A stretch of DNA of 64,000 nucleotides from Candidatus Cacconaster merdequi. GTDB taxonomy: Bacteria > Bacteroidota > Bacteroidia > Bacteroidales > UBA932. Below are positions 27,546-37,139 of the stretch, in pieces. A program made the translations under genes and the position numbers. Numbering within the stretch: the first letter of the stretch is position 1; the number at the start of each line of letters is the position of its first letter. The stretch covers positions 52,540 to 116,539 of the forward strand of contig JAGHVK010000066.1 in NCBI GenBank assembly GCA_018064345.1, in the 5' to 3' direction. The notes beneath the pieces were generated by a model. That model saw only the letters and a program-made list of their open reading frames with translations, had not been told where the DNA came from and searched no databases.

Positions 27546-28388
27546 ATGGAAGCTATCAAAATCAATCTTGACGATTACGAGTATGCCGGTGAAGGTGCTA
27601 ACGGACAGAGTTTCAATAACAAGAAAGATCCGAAGATATTGCTGAAACTTCTGACTGACCAAAGTGGCAGACAGGCGGCTCTCTATGAATTGGAATGTTC
27701 AAGGAAGGTTTATGAATTAGGCATTCCTACACCGAAGCCAGGGGATTATGTGACGGATGGCAACGGACGTTTCGGTATGCGTGTGGAACGTGTTCCTGAC
27801 AAGGTATCTTTCTCAAGGGCGGTAGGGGACAACCCTTCCGAGGTTGAGGGATATGCCCGCAGGTTTGCCAGGATGTGCCGCAAACTTCACTCTACTGTAG
27901 TGCCTGACGGACTGTTCCCGGAAATAAAGCAATATTACCGTGACATACTTGCCGGCCTTGATGTCTATACTCAAAGTGAGAGAGAATATCTGCTGTCTGT
28001 CATAGAGAATGCTCCTGACGGAAACACTGCCATCCACGGCGACCTTCAGTTCGGGAATGTCATTATGTCCGGTGACAAGGATTATTTCATAGATCTGGGC
28101 GATTTCTGCTACGGGTCTCCTCTTTTCGATTTGGGAATGGTGCTTTTCACCTGCCAATATGATAATCCTGTGTTCCTTAAGGAAGTCTTTCATATGGATC
28201 AACCGACGGCTTCATCTTTCTGGATCTATTTCGTGAAAGAGTATTTCGGAGAAGACGCCGATCCAGCCGAAGTGGAACGTCAGATACGTCCATATGCGGC
28301 CGCCAAACTCATCATAATGGAGAAATATGCCGGTATATTGCCTGAATATCACTGGCTTCTGAAACCCGATAAGGACTCTTCAAGGTAA
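27546..28388 (+). CDS. Kinase-fold phosphotransferase (APH-like/TIGR02172-like)
   Basis: AIHGDLQFGNVIMS catalytic loop and YFIDLGDFCYGSPLFDLGM DFG-like region. Confidence 0.78.
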   Translation: MEAIKINLDDYEYAGEGANGQSFNNKKDPKILLKLLTDQSGRQAALYELECSRKVYELGIPTPKPGDYVTDGNGRFGMRVERVPDKVSFSRAVGDNPSEVEGYARRFARMCRKLHSTVVPDGLFPEIKQYYRDILAGLDVYTQSEREYLLSVIENAPDGNTAIHGDLQFGNVIMSGDKDYFIDLGDFCYGSPLFDLGMVLFTCQYDNPVFLKEVFHMDQPTASSFWIYFVKEYFGEDADPAEVERQIRPYAAAKLIIMEKYAGILPEYHWLLKPDKDSSR

Positions 28389-28512
28389 GAACCATTTCAA
28401 GACAGATTCCTTCCGTAACAACCCGTCAAGTGGAGCGTGCTGCGGATTATTGCCGATGAAATGCAGATAATATGTATTTCGTCGGTGGAGGGTATGGATT
28501 TTGCAGTAATAG

Positions 28513-28540
28513 TAAACCCCCGTTTTCGTTCAGGGGTTTA
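28513..28540. promoter_or_regulatory. Inverted repeat upstream of RND operon
   Basis: TAAACCCC-12nt-GGGGTTTA perfect 8-bp arms, 15 nt before the tolC-like ATG. Confidence 0.5.
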
Positions 28541-28554
28541 TAAAAGTAAGGTAG

Positions 28555-29841
28555 ATGAAAAGGATTTTAACAGTTTTCGTTGCCACGGTGGGAACATTGG
28601 TGGCAAGCGCTCAGGAATCGCCGCAGACACTCAGTCTGTCGCTCTTTGAAGCGCAGGAGTTCGCCGTGGAGCATAACCGTACTCTGGCCAATGCTTCCAT
28701 CGATGTGCAGAAGGCTCAGGCTGCCAAGTGGCAGGCGGCTGCTTCAATGCTGCCGCAGGTGAAGGTCAGCGGCGATTATTCGAACTATTTCGGCTACAAG
28801 ATGAATATCGGAGGAATGTCAATCTCGATGCCTCCTTATTCGACCCTCGGGGTCACTTCGTCAATAGCTTTCAGCGGAGCGATGGTGACAGGCTTGCAGA
28901 TGGCGGAAATTTCGAAGAAGATGTCGGACATCAATGTCCGCAAAAGTGAACGGGACATCCGCAATCAGGTAGAGACCCTCTATTATTCAATCCTTGTCAC
29001 GGAAGAATCGTTGTCCCTTCTGCGGGAGAATCTCAAAAGTATGGAGTCCCTGGCTGAAATATCCCAGAACTCGGTGAACATAGGTGTAGCTGAACAGACC
29101 GACGCTGACCAGCTCAAAGTGCAGGTGGCGTCGATGAAGGCCTCCATCAACTCCGTCGAAAGGTCCCTTGAGATGGCCTACAACTTCCTGAGGTTGCAGC
29201 TCACTGTGGAAGAAGACGTTGAGATACAGCTTACTCAGAAGATAGAGGATATCCTCAACATAGCCTATGCCGCCGCCCTTATGGACGAGCAGTTCGACAT
29301 AGACCGCAATTATGATTTCCAGCTGCTCCGCAAAAGCACTGACCTTGCGAAGAAGCAGATTGCCTCGACTTTCTGGAGCAACGGACCTGTACTGAGCATT
29401 TACCACCAGTACAGTTACAAGCATTATTTCAGCGATGAGATGACAATGAACATGACACCTCCGAATATGATGGGCATCCAGCTGTCGATTCCTATCTTCA
29501 CTTCCGGAAAGACGGCTTCCGCCATCAAGGACGCAAAACTTTCGTACAGGAAGCAGATGAATACGATGAAGGACACCGAACTGGCCTTGAACGTACAGCA
29601 CAGGCAGCTTGTCTATAATCTTCGCTCGTCCCTTGAAAAGTACAGTACGCAGAAGCAGAGCGTGGACGTGGCCAGGCGTGTGTTCGACAACATCGCCAGA
29701 AAGTATGAATACGGCGTAGCCTCCAGCTTGGACGTGACCAATGCGGGCACAAGCTTGCTGAACGCTCAGAACAGTTACGTACAGTCCCTGCTTGAGATAG
29801 TCGAGGGCAAGATATCACTTGAAGAACTTTTGAACAAATAA
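28555..29841 (+). CDS. TolC-family outer membrane efflux protein
   Basis: Signal peptide, paired coiled-coil pattern, operon with adaptor and RND pump. Confidence 0.92.
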   Translation: MKRILTVFVATVGTLVASAQESPQTLSLSLFEAQEFAVEHNRTLANASIDVQKAQAAKWQAAASMLPQVKVSGDYSNYFGYKMNIGGMSISMPPYSTLGVTSSIAFSGAMVTGLQMAEISKKMSDINVRKSERDIRNQVETLYYSILVTEESLSLLRENLKSMESLAEISQNSVNIGVAEQTDADQLKVQVASMKASINSVERSLEMAYNFLRLQLTVEEDVEIQLTQKIEDILNIAYAAALMDEQFDIDRNYDFQLLRKSTDLAKKQIASTFWSNGPVLSIYHQYSYKHYFSDEMTMNMTPPNMMGIQLSIPIFTSGKTASAIKDAKLSYRKQMNTMKDTELALNVQHRQLVYNLRSSLEKYSTQKQSVDVARRVFDNIARKYEYGVASSLDVTNAGTSLLNAQNSYVQSLLEIVEGKISLEELLNK

Positions 29842-29852
29842 ACGATATAGAT

Positions 29853-30869
29853 ATGAAAGCAGTAAAACAGATATTGATTGGATCAGCGCTTCTGGCAGTT
29901 GCGGCTTGCGGACCGGCACAGAGTGAGGTACAGGATGAAGCCAGGGTGGAACAGGTCGAGACCACCGTATTGAAGAAAGAGACTATCTCCAGAGTCCTGG
30001 AATTTTCCACTACCCTCCAAGGGTATCAGACAGTGAACGTGGCCCCTTCGGTCACAGGAAGGATAGAACACATTTATGTGGAAGTCGGTAAGAATGTCAA
30101 GAAGGGCGATATGCTCGTGCGGATGGACCAGAACCAGTATAATACCACAAAGCTCACATATACAAATCTCGGAATAGAGATGCAGCGTATGGAGTCCCTC
30201 AGGGAGAGCGGGGCCGTTTCACAGCAGACATACGACCAGACCAAACTCAGTTATGACCAGATATCGGAGAATTTCGAGTTTCTTGAGAAGAACACCTTCG
30301 TGAAGGCTCAGTTCCCGGGAGTCATTTCCGCCAAGAATTATGAGGACGGAGAACTTTATGGCGGCCAGCCGATTCTGGTCCTTACCCAGATAAGCACATT
30401 GAAGGCTCTCATAAACGTTCCTGAAACATACTTTCCTGTCGTGAAGGCGGGAATGAAACTGGATGTCACAACAGACATCTATCCAAAGGAGAAATTTCCT
30501 GCCACAGTTGAGATTGTCTACCCTACAATTGACGCTGCAAGCCATACTTTCCAGGTCAAGGTGAAGATATCCAACCCTTCTCTCAAGCTCCGTCCGGGAA
30601 TGTATGTGAAGACCTCCATGCAGATGGGCCAGGCCGATACCTTCGTGATTCCTTACCAGACCGTGCTGAGGCTAACGGGATCCAACGAAAGATACGTGTA
30701 TGTCAATGAAAACGGTGTGGCAAAGCGTCTTTTCGTCACCCTCGGGCAGCGTTTCGACGAAAACATTGAAATCATAAGCGACTCTCTTGCCGAGGGCGTT
30801 CAAGTCGTGACCAAAGGCGAGGCGAAGCTTGTCGACGGAGTCAGGATTAACGTAGTCAAGGAGAACTAG
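29853..30869 (+). CDS. RND efflux periplasmic adaptor (lipoprotein)
   Basis: VAPSVTGRIEHIYVEVGKNVKKGDMLVRMDQNQY; LKLRPGMYVKTSM. Confidence 0.93.
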   Translation: MKAVKQILIGSALLAVAACGPAQSEVQDEARVEQVETTVLKKETISRVLEFSTTLQGYQTVNVAPSVTGRIEHIYVEVGKNVKKGDMLVRMDQNQYNTTKLTYTNLGIEMQRMESLRESGAVSQQTYDQTKLSYDQISENFEFLEKNTFVKAQFPGVISAKNYEDGELYGGQPILVLTQISTLKALINVPETYFPVVKAGMKLDVTTDIYPKEKFPATVEIVYPTIDAASHTFQVKVKISNPSLKLRPGMYVKTSMQMGQADTFVIPYQTVLRLTGSNERYVYVNENGVAKRLFVTLGQRFDENIEIISDSLAEGVQVVTKGEAKLVDGVRINVVKEN

Positions 30870-30871
30870 GA

Positions 30872-33800
30872 ATGAGCATATACAAGACCGCGATACAGAA
30901 ACCTGTCACGACAGCGCTTATCTTCGTGGCAGTCGTGGTGATAGGCCTCTTCGCATTTTCGAGGCTGCCTATCGACCAGTTCCCGGAGATGGACCCTCCT
31001 TTTGTGACGGTTATGACCACCTATCCGGGAGCGAATGCAAGTGAAGTCGAGACCAACGTCACCAAACTGGTCGAAAACGCGCTGAACTCAGCCGATGGCT
31101 TGAAGGAACTGACTTCCAACTCAAAGGATAACGTATCCGTGGTGACTCTCGAAATGGAGTGGGGAACGAACCTTGATGAGGCCACGAACGATGTGAGAAG
31201 TTACATCGATATGATGAAGGACAATCTTCCTGAAGGTTGTTCCACTCCGATGATCTTCAAGCTCAACACCAGCATGATGCCTGTAATGCAGTATTATGTG
31301 ACTGCAAAGGAGAGCTATCCCGGACTTGACAAGATTCTCAACGATGAGGTGGTGACCCAGCTTAACCGTGTGGATGGTATCGGTACCATATCTCTTTCCG
31401 GAGCACCTGACCGTTATGTCTATGTGGATATCGATCAGTCGAAGCTTGACACTTACGGAATCTCCCTTGAAATGGTGGGGAGCGCCATCAGCGGCAGCAA
31501 CCTCAATCTTTCCAGCGGTACTGTCAAGATGGAGAAGGAACAGTATCAGCTCCAGGTCCGCAGCGAATTTGAAGAAAGTTCTGAGATAGAGGACCTTGTA
31601 GTGACGACCACTCCTACGGGCAAGATATTCATCCGTGACATAGCAACGGTCCGCGATACCATAAAGGACCTTACCCTCGACGAGAAGGTGAATGGCAAGG
31701 AGGCTGTCCGAATGATGATTTCAAAGAAATCGGGAGCCAATACCGTCCAGGTCTGCGACGATGTCCGCAAAGAACTCGCGAAGATAGAGAAGACTCTTCC
31801 TTCCGACATAGAGATAGGGCTGATCTACGACTCTTCCGACGACATCAAGGGTGCAATCAACTCTTTGGAGGAATCAATCCTCTATGCCCTTGTGTTCGTG
31901 GTGCTCGTGGTATTGCTCTTCCTCGGAAAGTGGAGGGCGACCTTCATCATCGGCATCACTATCCCTATATCGCTCATCGTGGCGTTCATCTATCTGCTGT
32001 TTGTGGACAGTTCCCTCAACATCATATCCCTGTCGTCATTGACTGTGGCAATCGGTATGGTTGTGGATGATGCGATTGTGGTGCTGGAAAATATCACAAC
32101 CCACATAGAAAGAGGTTCCAATCCACGGGAGGCGGCCATCTACGCCACAAATGAGGTATGGACATCCGTCATAGCGACAACCCTTGTGATTGTAGCGGTT
32201 TTCGTCCCTCTCACAATGCTCACGGGCCTTGCCGGAATCCTCTTCAAGGAACTCGGATGGATTGTCACCATAGTGGTATGCACATCCACTACCGTCGCCA
32301 TCACCCTTACCCCTATGCTCTGCTCGCAGATGCTCAAGGCCAGAAAAGTATCAATCGATGAGAAAGGCCACCTTGTACAGCACGAGGCACACAAAGGATG
32401 GTATCAGAAATATGTTGTAGGTACTTTGGACAAGATTGATTCAGCATACGGAAGGTTGCTGGGCTGGTGTCTGTCGCATAAGAGAGCTACAGTTGCCATA
32501 GCTGTCGCCTTCTTCATCGCAAGTATCCTTCCGATGGCTATGGGAAAGATAGGTACTGACTTCATGCAGAGCGGTGACAACGGACGAGTCAATATATCCA
32601 TCGAACTCCAGCGTGGTACGAGGATTGACGAAACACTGAAGACGGCGCGCAGCCTTGAATCACGCATATATGAGCTTGTTCCGGAGGTTAAGACAATATC
32701 CACTTCGGCAGGTTCGAATGATGATGCCGGAATATCCGCCCTCTTCTCATCAACCTCAAACAACAAGATTTCAATGACGGTGGTCTGCGGCAAGAAGAAC
32801 ACCCGCAAGCGTTCGATAGACGAAATAGCGGAAGTTATCCGAAAGGAACTTGCAACATATCCTGAAATTATAGAATACCAGTGCCAATCGTCTGCCGGAA
32901 TGGGTATGGGAGGCGCTTCAACTGTTGATATCGAAGTGTACGGATATGATTTCGACCAGACCAACATCTATGCGGAAGAACTGACGAATGCAATAAAGAA
33001 GGAAGTTCCAGGTGCGCGTGACATTCACATCAGTCGTGACAAGGACCGCCCTGAACTGAAAATAGTGCTGGACAAGGAGAAACTTTCTGCACACGGGCTG
33101 AATTCATCGACCGTTTCGATGTATCTGCGCAACCGTGTGAACGGAATGGCTGCAGGGTATCTCAAGGAGGACGGTGATGAGTACGACATTCTCGTGCGCC
33201 TGATGGAGAAAGACCGTAATTCCATTACGAAGGTTGAAAACCTCACAATACCGACTGCAACCGGCAAGAATGTGAAACTCAGTGAAGTCGCTTCAATCGA
33301 GGAGTATTGGGCACCTCCTACTATCGAGAGGAAGAGCCGCCAGCGTTACCTCAGGATATCCGTCCTTCCATACCAGGTATCACTTGGAGAGATGGCACAG
33401 CAGGTACAGAGAGTCATCAACAAGAATGCTGCTCCGACAGGAATAGTTGTCAGGATTGCAGGTGACTACGAGGACCAGCAGGAAACCTTCGGCAATATGA
33501 TTATCCTCCTGCTTCTCATCGTGATGCTTGTATATGTGGTGATGGCGTCCCAGTTCGAATCACTGAGCAAGCCTGGAATCATAATGATGTCGGTTCCTTT
33601 CGCCATCTCCGGCGTTGTCCTTGCTCTTTGGGTTACAGGTACTTCCCTTGATATGATCGGAGCTTTGGGATTCATAATGCTGGTGGGTATCGTAGTCAAG
33701 AACGGTATCGTGCTCGTGGATTACATCAATTTGATGCGTGACCGTGGTTATGAATTGAAAGAGGCAATCGTCCTTTCCGGTGAGTCCCGTATCCGCCCTG

Positions 33801-34051
33801 TGCTTATGACCGCCTTCACTACGCTGCTCGGTATGCTCCCTATGGCATTGAGCAACGGTGACGGTTCAGAAATGTGGCGTCCTATGGGTATCGTGGTTAT
33901 CGGTGGTCTTCTGGTATCAACATTCGTGACACTGATAATCGTACCTGTCGTTTATGCTATAATGTCCCGTCAGGGCGAAAGAGACAAGGAGGAAAAGCAC
34001 CGCAAGGAGTATATCTTCATGCAGCTTTCACCGGATGAAGATAACCAGTAA
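30872..34051 (+). CDS. RND efflux pump permease (HAE1/AcrB-like)
   Basis: 1059 aa; RLPIDQFPEMDPPFVTVMTTYPGA, GMVVDDAIVVLENI, VGIVVKNGIVLVDY. Confidence 0.95.
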   Translation: MSIYKTAIQKPVTTALIFVAVVVIGLFAFSRLPIDQFPEMDPPFVTVMTTYPGANASEVETNVTKLVENALNSADGLKELTSNSKDNVSVVTLEMEWGTNLDEATNDVRSYIDMMKDNLPEGCSTPMIFKLNTSMMPVMQYYVTAKESYPGLDKILNDEVVTQLNRVDGIGTISLSGAPDRYVYVDIDQSKLDTYGISLEMVGSAISGSNLNLSSGTVKMEKEQYQLQVRSEFEESSEIEDLVVTTTPTGKIFIRDIATVRDTIKDLTLDEKVNGKEAVRMMISKKSGANTVQVCDDVRKELAKIEKTLPSDIEIGLIYDSSDDIKGAINSLEESILYALVFVVLVVLLFLGKWRATFIIGITIPISLIVAFIYLLFVDSSLNIISLSSLTVAIGMVVDDAIVVLENITTHIERGSNPREAAIYATNEVWTSVIATTLVIVAVFVPLTMLTGLAGILFKELGWIVTIVVCTSTTVAITLTPMLCSQMLKARKVSIDEKGHLVQHEAHKGWYQKYVVGTLDKIDSAYGRLLGWCLSHKRATVAIAVAFFIASILPMAMGKIGTDFMQSGDNGRVNISIELQRGTRIDETLKTARSLESRIYELVPEVKTISTSAGSNDDAGISALFSSTSNNKISMTVVCGKKNTRKRSIDEIAEVIRKELATYPEIIEYQCQSSAGMGMGGASTVDIEVYGYDFDQTNIYAEELTNAIKKEVPGARDIHISRDKDRPELKIVLDKEKLSAHGLNSSTVSMYLRNRVNGMAAGYLKEDGDEYDILVRLMEKDRNSITKVENLTIPTATGKNVKLSEVASIEEYWAPPTIERKSRQRYLRISVLPYQVSLGEMAQQVQRVINKNAAPTGIVVRIAGDYEDQQETFGNMIILLLLIVMLVYVVMASQFESLSKPGIIMMSVPFAISGVVLALWVTGTSLDMIGALGFIMLVGIVVKNGIVLVDYINLMRDRGYELKEAIVLSGESRIRPVLMTAFTTLLGMLPMALSNGDGSEMWRPMGIVVIGGLLVSTFVTLIIVPVVYAIMSRQGERDKEEKHRKEYIFMQLSPDEDNQ

Positions 34052-34065
34052 CAGGAGGAAAGAGA

Positions 34066-34359
34066 ATGAAAAGTGTAATGATAGTATTCAATCAGGCTTT
34101 CACTTCACGAGTGGAGTTCATGCTTGATGAACTTGGAATCCGTGGATTCTCGTTTTTCGAGCAGGTCCAGGGCCGTGGCTCGAAGGATGGGGACCCTCAC
34201 CGTGGGACGCACACCTGGCCTGAGATGAATTCAGCTGTGATGACTGTCGTGGATGATGATAAAGTAGACGAATTGTTGCTGACAGTCAAGAAGTTGGACA
34301 GTCGCAACAAGGCTATCGGCGTCCGCGCTTTCGTCTGGAATGTCGAGCGCACTGTTTGA
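34066..34359 (+). CDS. Small PII-like protein associated with RND efflux
   Basis: 97 aa; F-EQVQGRGSKDGDPHRGTHTWPEMNSAVMTVVDDDKVDELLLTVKKL resembles the PII T-loop/core layout. Confidence 0.65.
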   Translation: MKSVMIVFNQAFTSRVEFMLDELGIRGFSFFEQVQGRGSKDGDPHRGTHTWPEMNSAVMTVVDDDKVDELLLTVKKLDSRNKAIGVRAFVWNVERTV

Positions 34360-34385
34360 TATCAAAAAATATTGAGTAACTTTAG

Positions 34386-34419
34386 GACCTGTTTTGAAAT
34401 GGCCGTTTCGGAACAGGTC
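34386..34419 (+). promoter_or_regulatory. Leader hairpin upstream of trxA, containing two inverted copies of the dispersed motif
   Basis: GACCTGTTTTGAAA-tggccg-TTTCGGAACAGGTC pairs over 14 positions (2 G-U). Confidence 0.7.
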
Positions 34420-34440
34420 ATGAGACAACAATTCAACTAA
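34399..34440 (+). other. Candidate 13-codon upstream ORF (MAVSEQVMRQQFN*)
   Basis: ATG inside the hairpin to TAA, 13 nt before the trxA ATG. Confidence 0.4.
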
Positions 34441-34453
34441 AAAAACGATAATT

Positions 34454-34771
34454 ATGGCACAGGCTGTAACAGATTCAAATTTCGATCAGATTGTAACGGG
34501 GTCAGACAAACTCGTGGTAATTGATTTCTGGGCTCCGTGGTGTGGTCCCTGCCGTATGATTTCACCGATTGTGGATGCTCTTGCTGAAAAGTACGCGGGG
34601 AAGGCGGACATCGTCAAATGCAATGTGGATGAGAGCGAGGAGCTCCCTATCAAGTTCGGAATAAGGAACATTCCGGCTATTCTCTTTATCAGGGATGGCA
34701 AGATGATAGACAGAATAGCAGGTGCTGTATCACAGGCAGAGCTTGAAAACAAAATAAATTCTTTGATTTGA
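34454..34771 (+). CDS. trxA: Thioredoxin
   Basis: VVIDFWAPWCGPCRMISPIVDALAEKY. Confidence 0.97.
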   Translation: MAQAVTDSNFDQIVTGSDKLVVIDFWAPWCGPCRMISPIVDALAEKYAGKADIVKCNVDESEELPIKFGIRNIPAILFIRDGKMIDRIAGAVSQAELENKINSLI

Positions 34772-34781
34772 AACTGATATT

Positions 34782-35423
34782 ATGAAGAAACTTCTGATTG
34801 CTTTTGCTGCGCTCGCTTTCTTGTTGAGCGCGGAGACGGTTTCTGCGGAAGGCGTCTTTATCAAGGGAGGTCTTACCTATTCCAACTCTTCTTCTGCGGG
34901 GTTGAAGGAAGCCTATTCCATGCTCAGGGATTTGAATTTCAAGTCGTATACAGGTTGGCATGCCGGTATCGGGTATCAGACTGGCAGCATTATGGGATTC
35001 TCTTTCCAACCGGAACTCCTGTATAATGTGAAAGGTTCCTCTCTTTCCGACAATATGAAATGGAAGATGTCCTACATCGAAGTGCCGGTAAACATCCAGT
35101 ATGGAATTGACCTTCTTGTAGCCAGGCCTTTCATATTCATTTCACCGTATGTGGGTCTCAATCTGTCGAACAAGGTATCCGTCAGCAGTTCAAATTCAAC
35201 GACAACGCTCAAGCCTATCGATGATTTCATCAATGACACTGTCAATAAGCTTGAATATGGTTTCGGGTTGGGCGCCGGTATCGATATAGCAAGGTTCCAG
35301 GTAACCGCCAAATATTCGTGGAATTTTGGCAATGTATTGGATTTCAGTGAGTATAAGCAGAATATCACCCATCTCAAAAGTGCAACAGGTGGGTTGGAGC
35401 TGTCCATTGCCTTGAAATTCTAA
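34782..35423 (+). CDS. PorT-like outer membrane beta-barrel protein
   Basis: Signal peptide; KGGLTYSNSS, GWHAGIGYQTG, alternating barrel pattern. Confidence 0.78.
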   Translation: MKKLLIAFAALAFLLSAETVSAEGVFIKGGLTYSNSSSAGLKEAYSMLRDLNFKSYTGWHAGIGYQTGSIMGFSFQPELLYNVKGSSLSDNMKWKMSYIEVPVNIQYGIDLLVARPFIFISPYVGLNLSNKVSVSSSNSTTTLKPIDDFINDTVNKLEYGFGLGAGIDIARFQVTAKYSWNFGNVLDFSEYKQNITHLKSATGGLELSIALKF

Positions 35424-35432
35424 TTCATAGCC

Positions 35433-36416
35433 GTGTATTCAGACATACAGAAATATCTCGGGCAATCCTGGAAATTGTACCGGAAGATGTTTTCTGACAG
35501 GCTTTCGACAGATATCCGTATCCTTGACAAGGTGAACGGATATCTGTCTGAGCGTACCGGAAAACAGTTGCGTCCTATATTTACTTTACTGACAGCAAGG
35601 GCGCTCCGTGGTTTCTGCAATGAAAATGTCATAAGGTGCGCTGCCGCTGTTGAGATGTTGCATACCGCCACTCTCCTTCACGATGACGTGGCGGACGATA
35701 GTTCAATCAGACGTGGCTCTCCGACTATCCGCGCACTGTATTCGCCCACAACATCTGTACTTGTCGGGGATTTCTGGCTCTCAAGGGCCATAGAGACGAT
35801 TGTCGGATATTGTGACCAGCGGGTCATACTGAGTTTTTCATCTTCACTCGAAATGTTGGCTGAGGGTGAGATGATTCAGTTGGAGAAGGCTGAAAAGCTC
35901 GATACTACAGAAGAAGACTATTTCAAGATAATATACTGCAAGACTGCGTCCCTGTTCGAAACCGCAATCCTGAGTCCGGCATATTGCGTCAATGCGAATG
36001 ACGGTGAGATTGAGGCTATGAGGGAATATGCCCGTCACATAGGTACAGCTTTCCAGATTATGGACGACATTATGGATTATTCCCCACAGTTGAACATAGG
36101 AAAGCCTTCAGGCCAGGACATACTTGAGAAAAAAGTGACGCTTCCTCTGTTCGGATATCTGCGTAACACTTCGCAGAAGGAGGCAGGCAAGCTACTTGCG
36201 AGAATCAGAAGAATCGGTGAGAATCCGGATGATGACAAAGGATTCTGCAGGGAAGCAGTGGATCTGGTAAACCGGTACGGTGGAGTGGAATATGCCAGAA
36301 AGCGTCTTGAGACAGAGATAAGTGCCGGAATTGAATCGATAGATATACTCTCTGAGTCAAAGGCTAAGTCATATCTTGTCGAGCTCGCTGGCCACATGGC
36401 TGTCAGAACGCGTTAA
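35433..36416 (+). CDS. Polyprenyl (trans-isoprenyl) diphosphate synthase
   Basis: LLHDDVADDSSIRRGSPT and FQIMDDIMDY; GTG start likely. Confidence 0.92.
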   Translation: MYSDIQKYLGQSWKLYRKMFSDRLSTDIRILDKVNGYLSERTGKQLRPIFTLLTARALRGFCNENVIRCAAAVEMLHTATLLHDDVADDSSIRRGSPTIRALYSPTTSVLVGDFWLSRAIETIVGYCDQRVILSFSSSLEMLAEGEMIQLEKAEKLDTTEEDYFKIIYCKTASLFETAILSPAYCVNANDGEIEAMREYARHIGTAFQIMDDIMDYSPQLNIGKPSGQDILEKKVTLPLFGYLRNTSQKEAGKLLARIRRIGENPDDDKGFCREAVDLVNRYGGVEYARKRLETEISAGIESIDILSESKAKSYLVELAGHMAVRTR

Positions 36417-37139
36417 AGTCCTGTATTGCTGCTCGTACGGCTCCTGATTCCACTCTGGCTCAAAGAGTGGTTTTTTGTTGTCTATACGGAATGCCATATA
36501 AGTGATCGGTATTCCCTGGGCAAGGAAGTTGGCCTCGTAGAAGGTCTTGATGGAGAGCAGCTCGTCAGCGCGGCCGCTGCCATATATGTCTTCGTTGTGC
36601 TCAATTACGCTGAGTCCGTTCTGAAGGGCTGTCTCGAGTGTGAAATGGTGAAGAAGACGGCTGTCCGTCTTAAGGTGGACAACTCCGTTTCCTTCAAGGA
36701 TGTTACGGTACCTGTTGAGGAACAACGGGTGAGTGAGGCGTTTCTTGGGCTTCTTTTCCTGAGGGTCGGCAAAAGTTATCCATATTTCGGAAATTTCATT
36801 GCAGGCGAAAAGCGATTCGATGAATTCCACCCGTGTCCTGAGAAAAGCAACGTTTCCCATATTGTGGACAGTAGCATACTTTGCACCTTTCCAAAGTCTC
36901 GCGCCCTTGATGTCTATGCCTATGAAATTCTTCTCCGGGAACCGTTCTGCCAGAGCAACGGTGTATTCCCCCTTGCCGCAGCCCAGTTCGAGAACGATTG
37001 GATTGCCGTTGTGAAACATTTCCTCCTTCCAGTGCCCCTTCAGCCTGTGGTCGCATCCGAGGACCTCGTCAGTACGCGGCTGGACAAGGCAGGAGAAGGT
37101 TTCGTTCTCCTTGAATTTGCGAAGTTTATCTTTCCCCAT
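36369..37139 (-). CDS. trmB: tRNA (guanine-N7-)-methyltransferase
   Basis: Start at MGKDKLRKFKE; LELGCGKGEYTVALAERFPEKNFIGIDIKGARLWKGAK, WITFADPQEKKPKKRLTHPLFL. Confidence 0.93.
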   Translation of the reverse strand: MGKDKLRKFKENETFSCLVQPRTDEVLGCDHRLKGHWKEEMFHNGNPIVLELGCGKGEYTVALAERFPEKNFIGIDIKGARLWKGAKYATVHNMGNVAFLRTRVEFIESLFACNEISEIWITFADPQEKKPKKRLTHPLFLNRYRNILEGNGVVHLKTDSRLLHHFTLETALQNGLSVIEHNEDIYGSGRADELLSIKTFYEANFLAQGIPITYMAFRIDNKKPLFEPEWNQEPYEQQYRTLTRSDSHVASELDKI

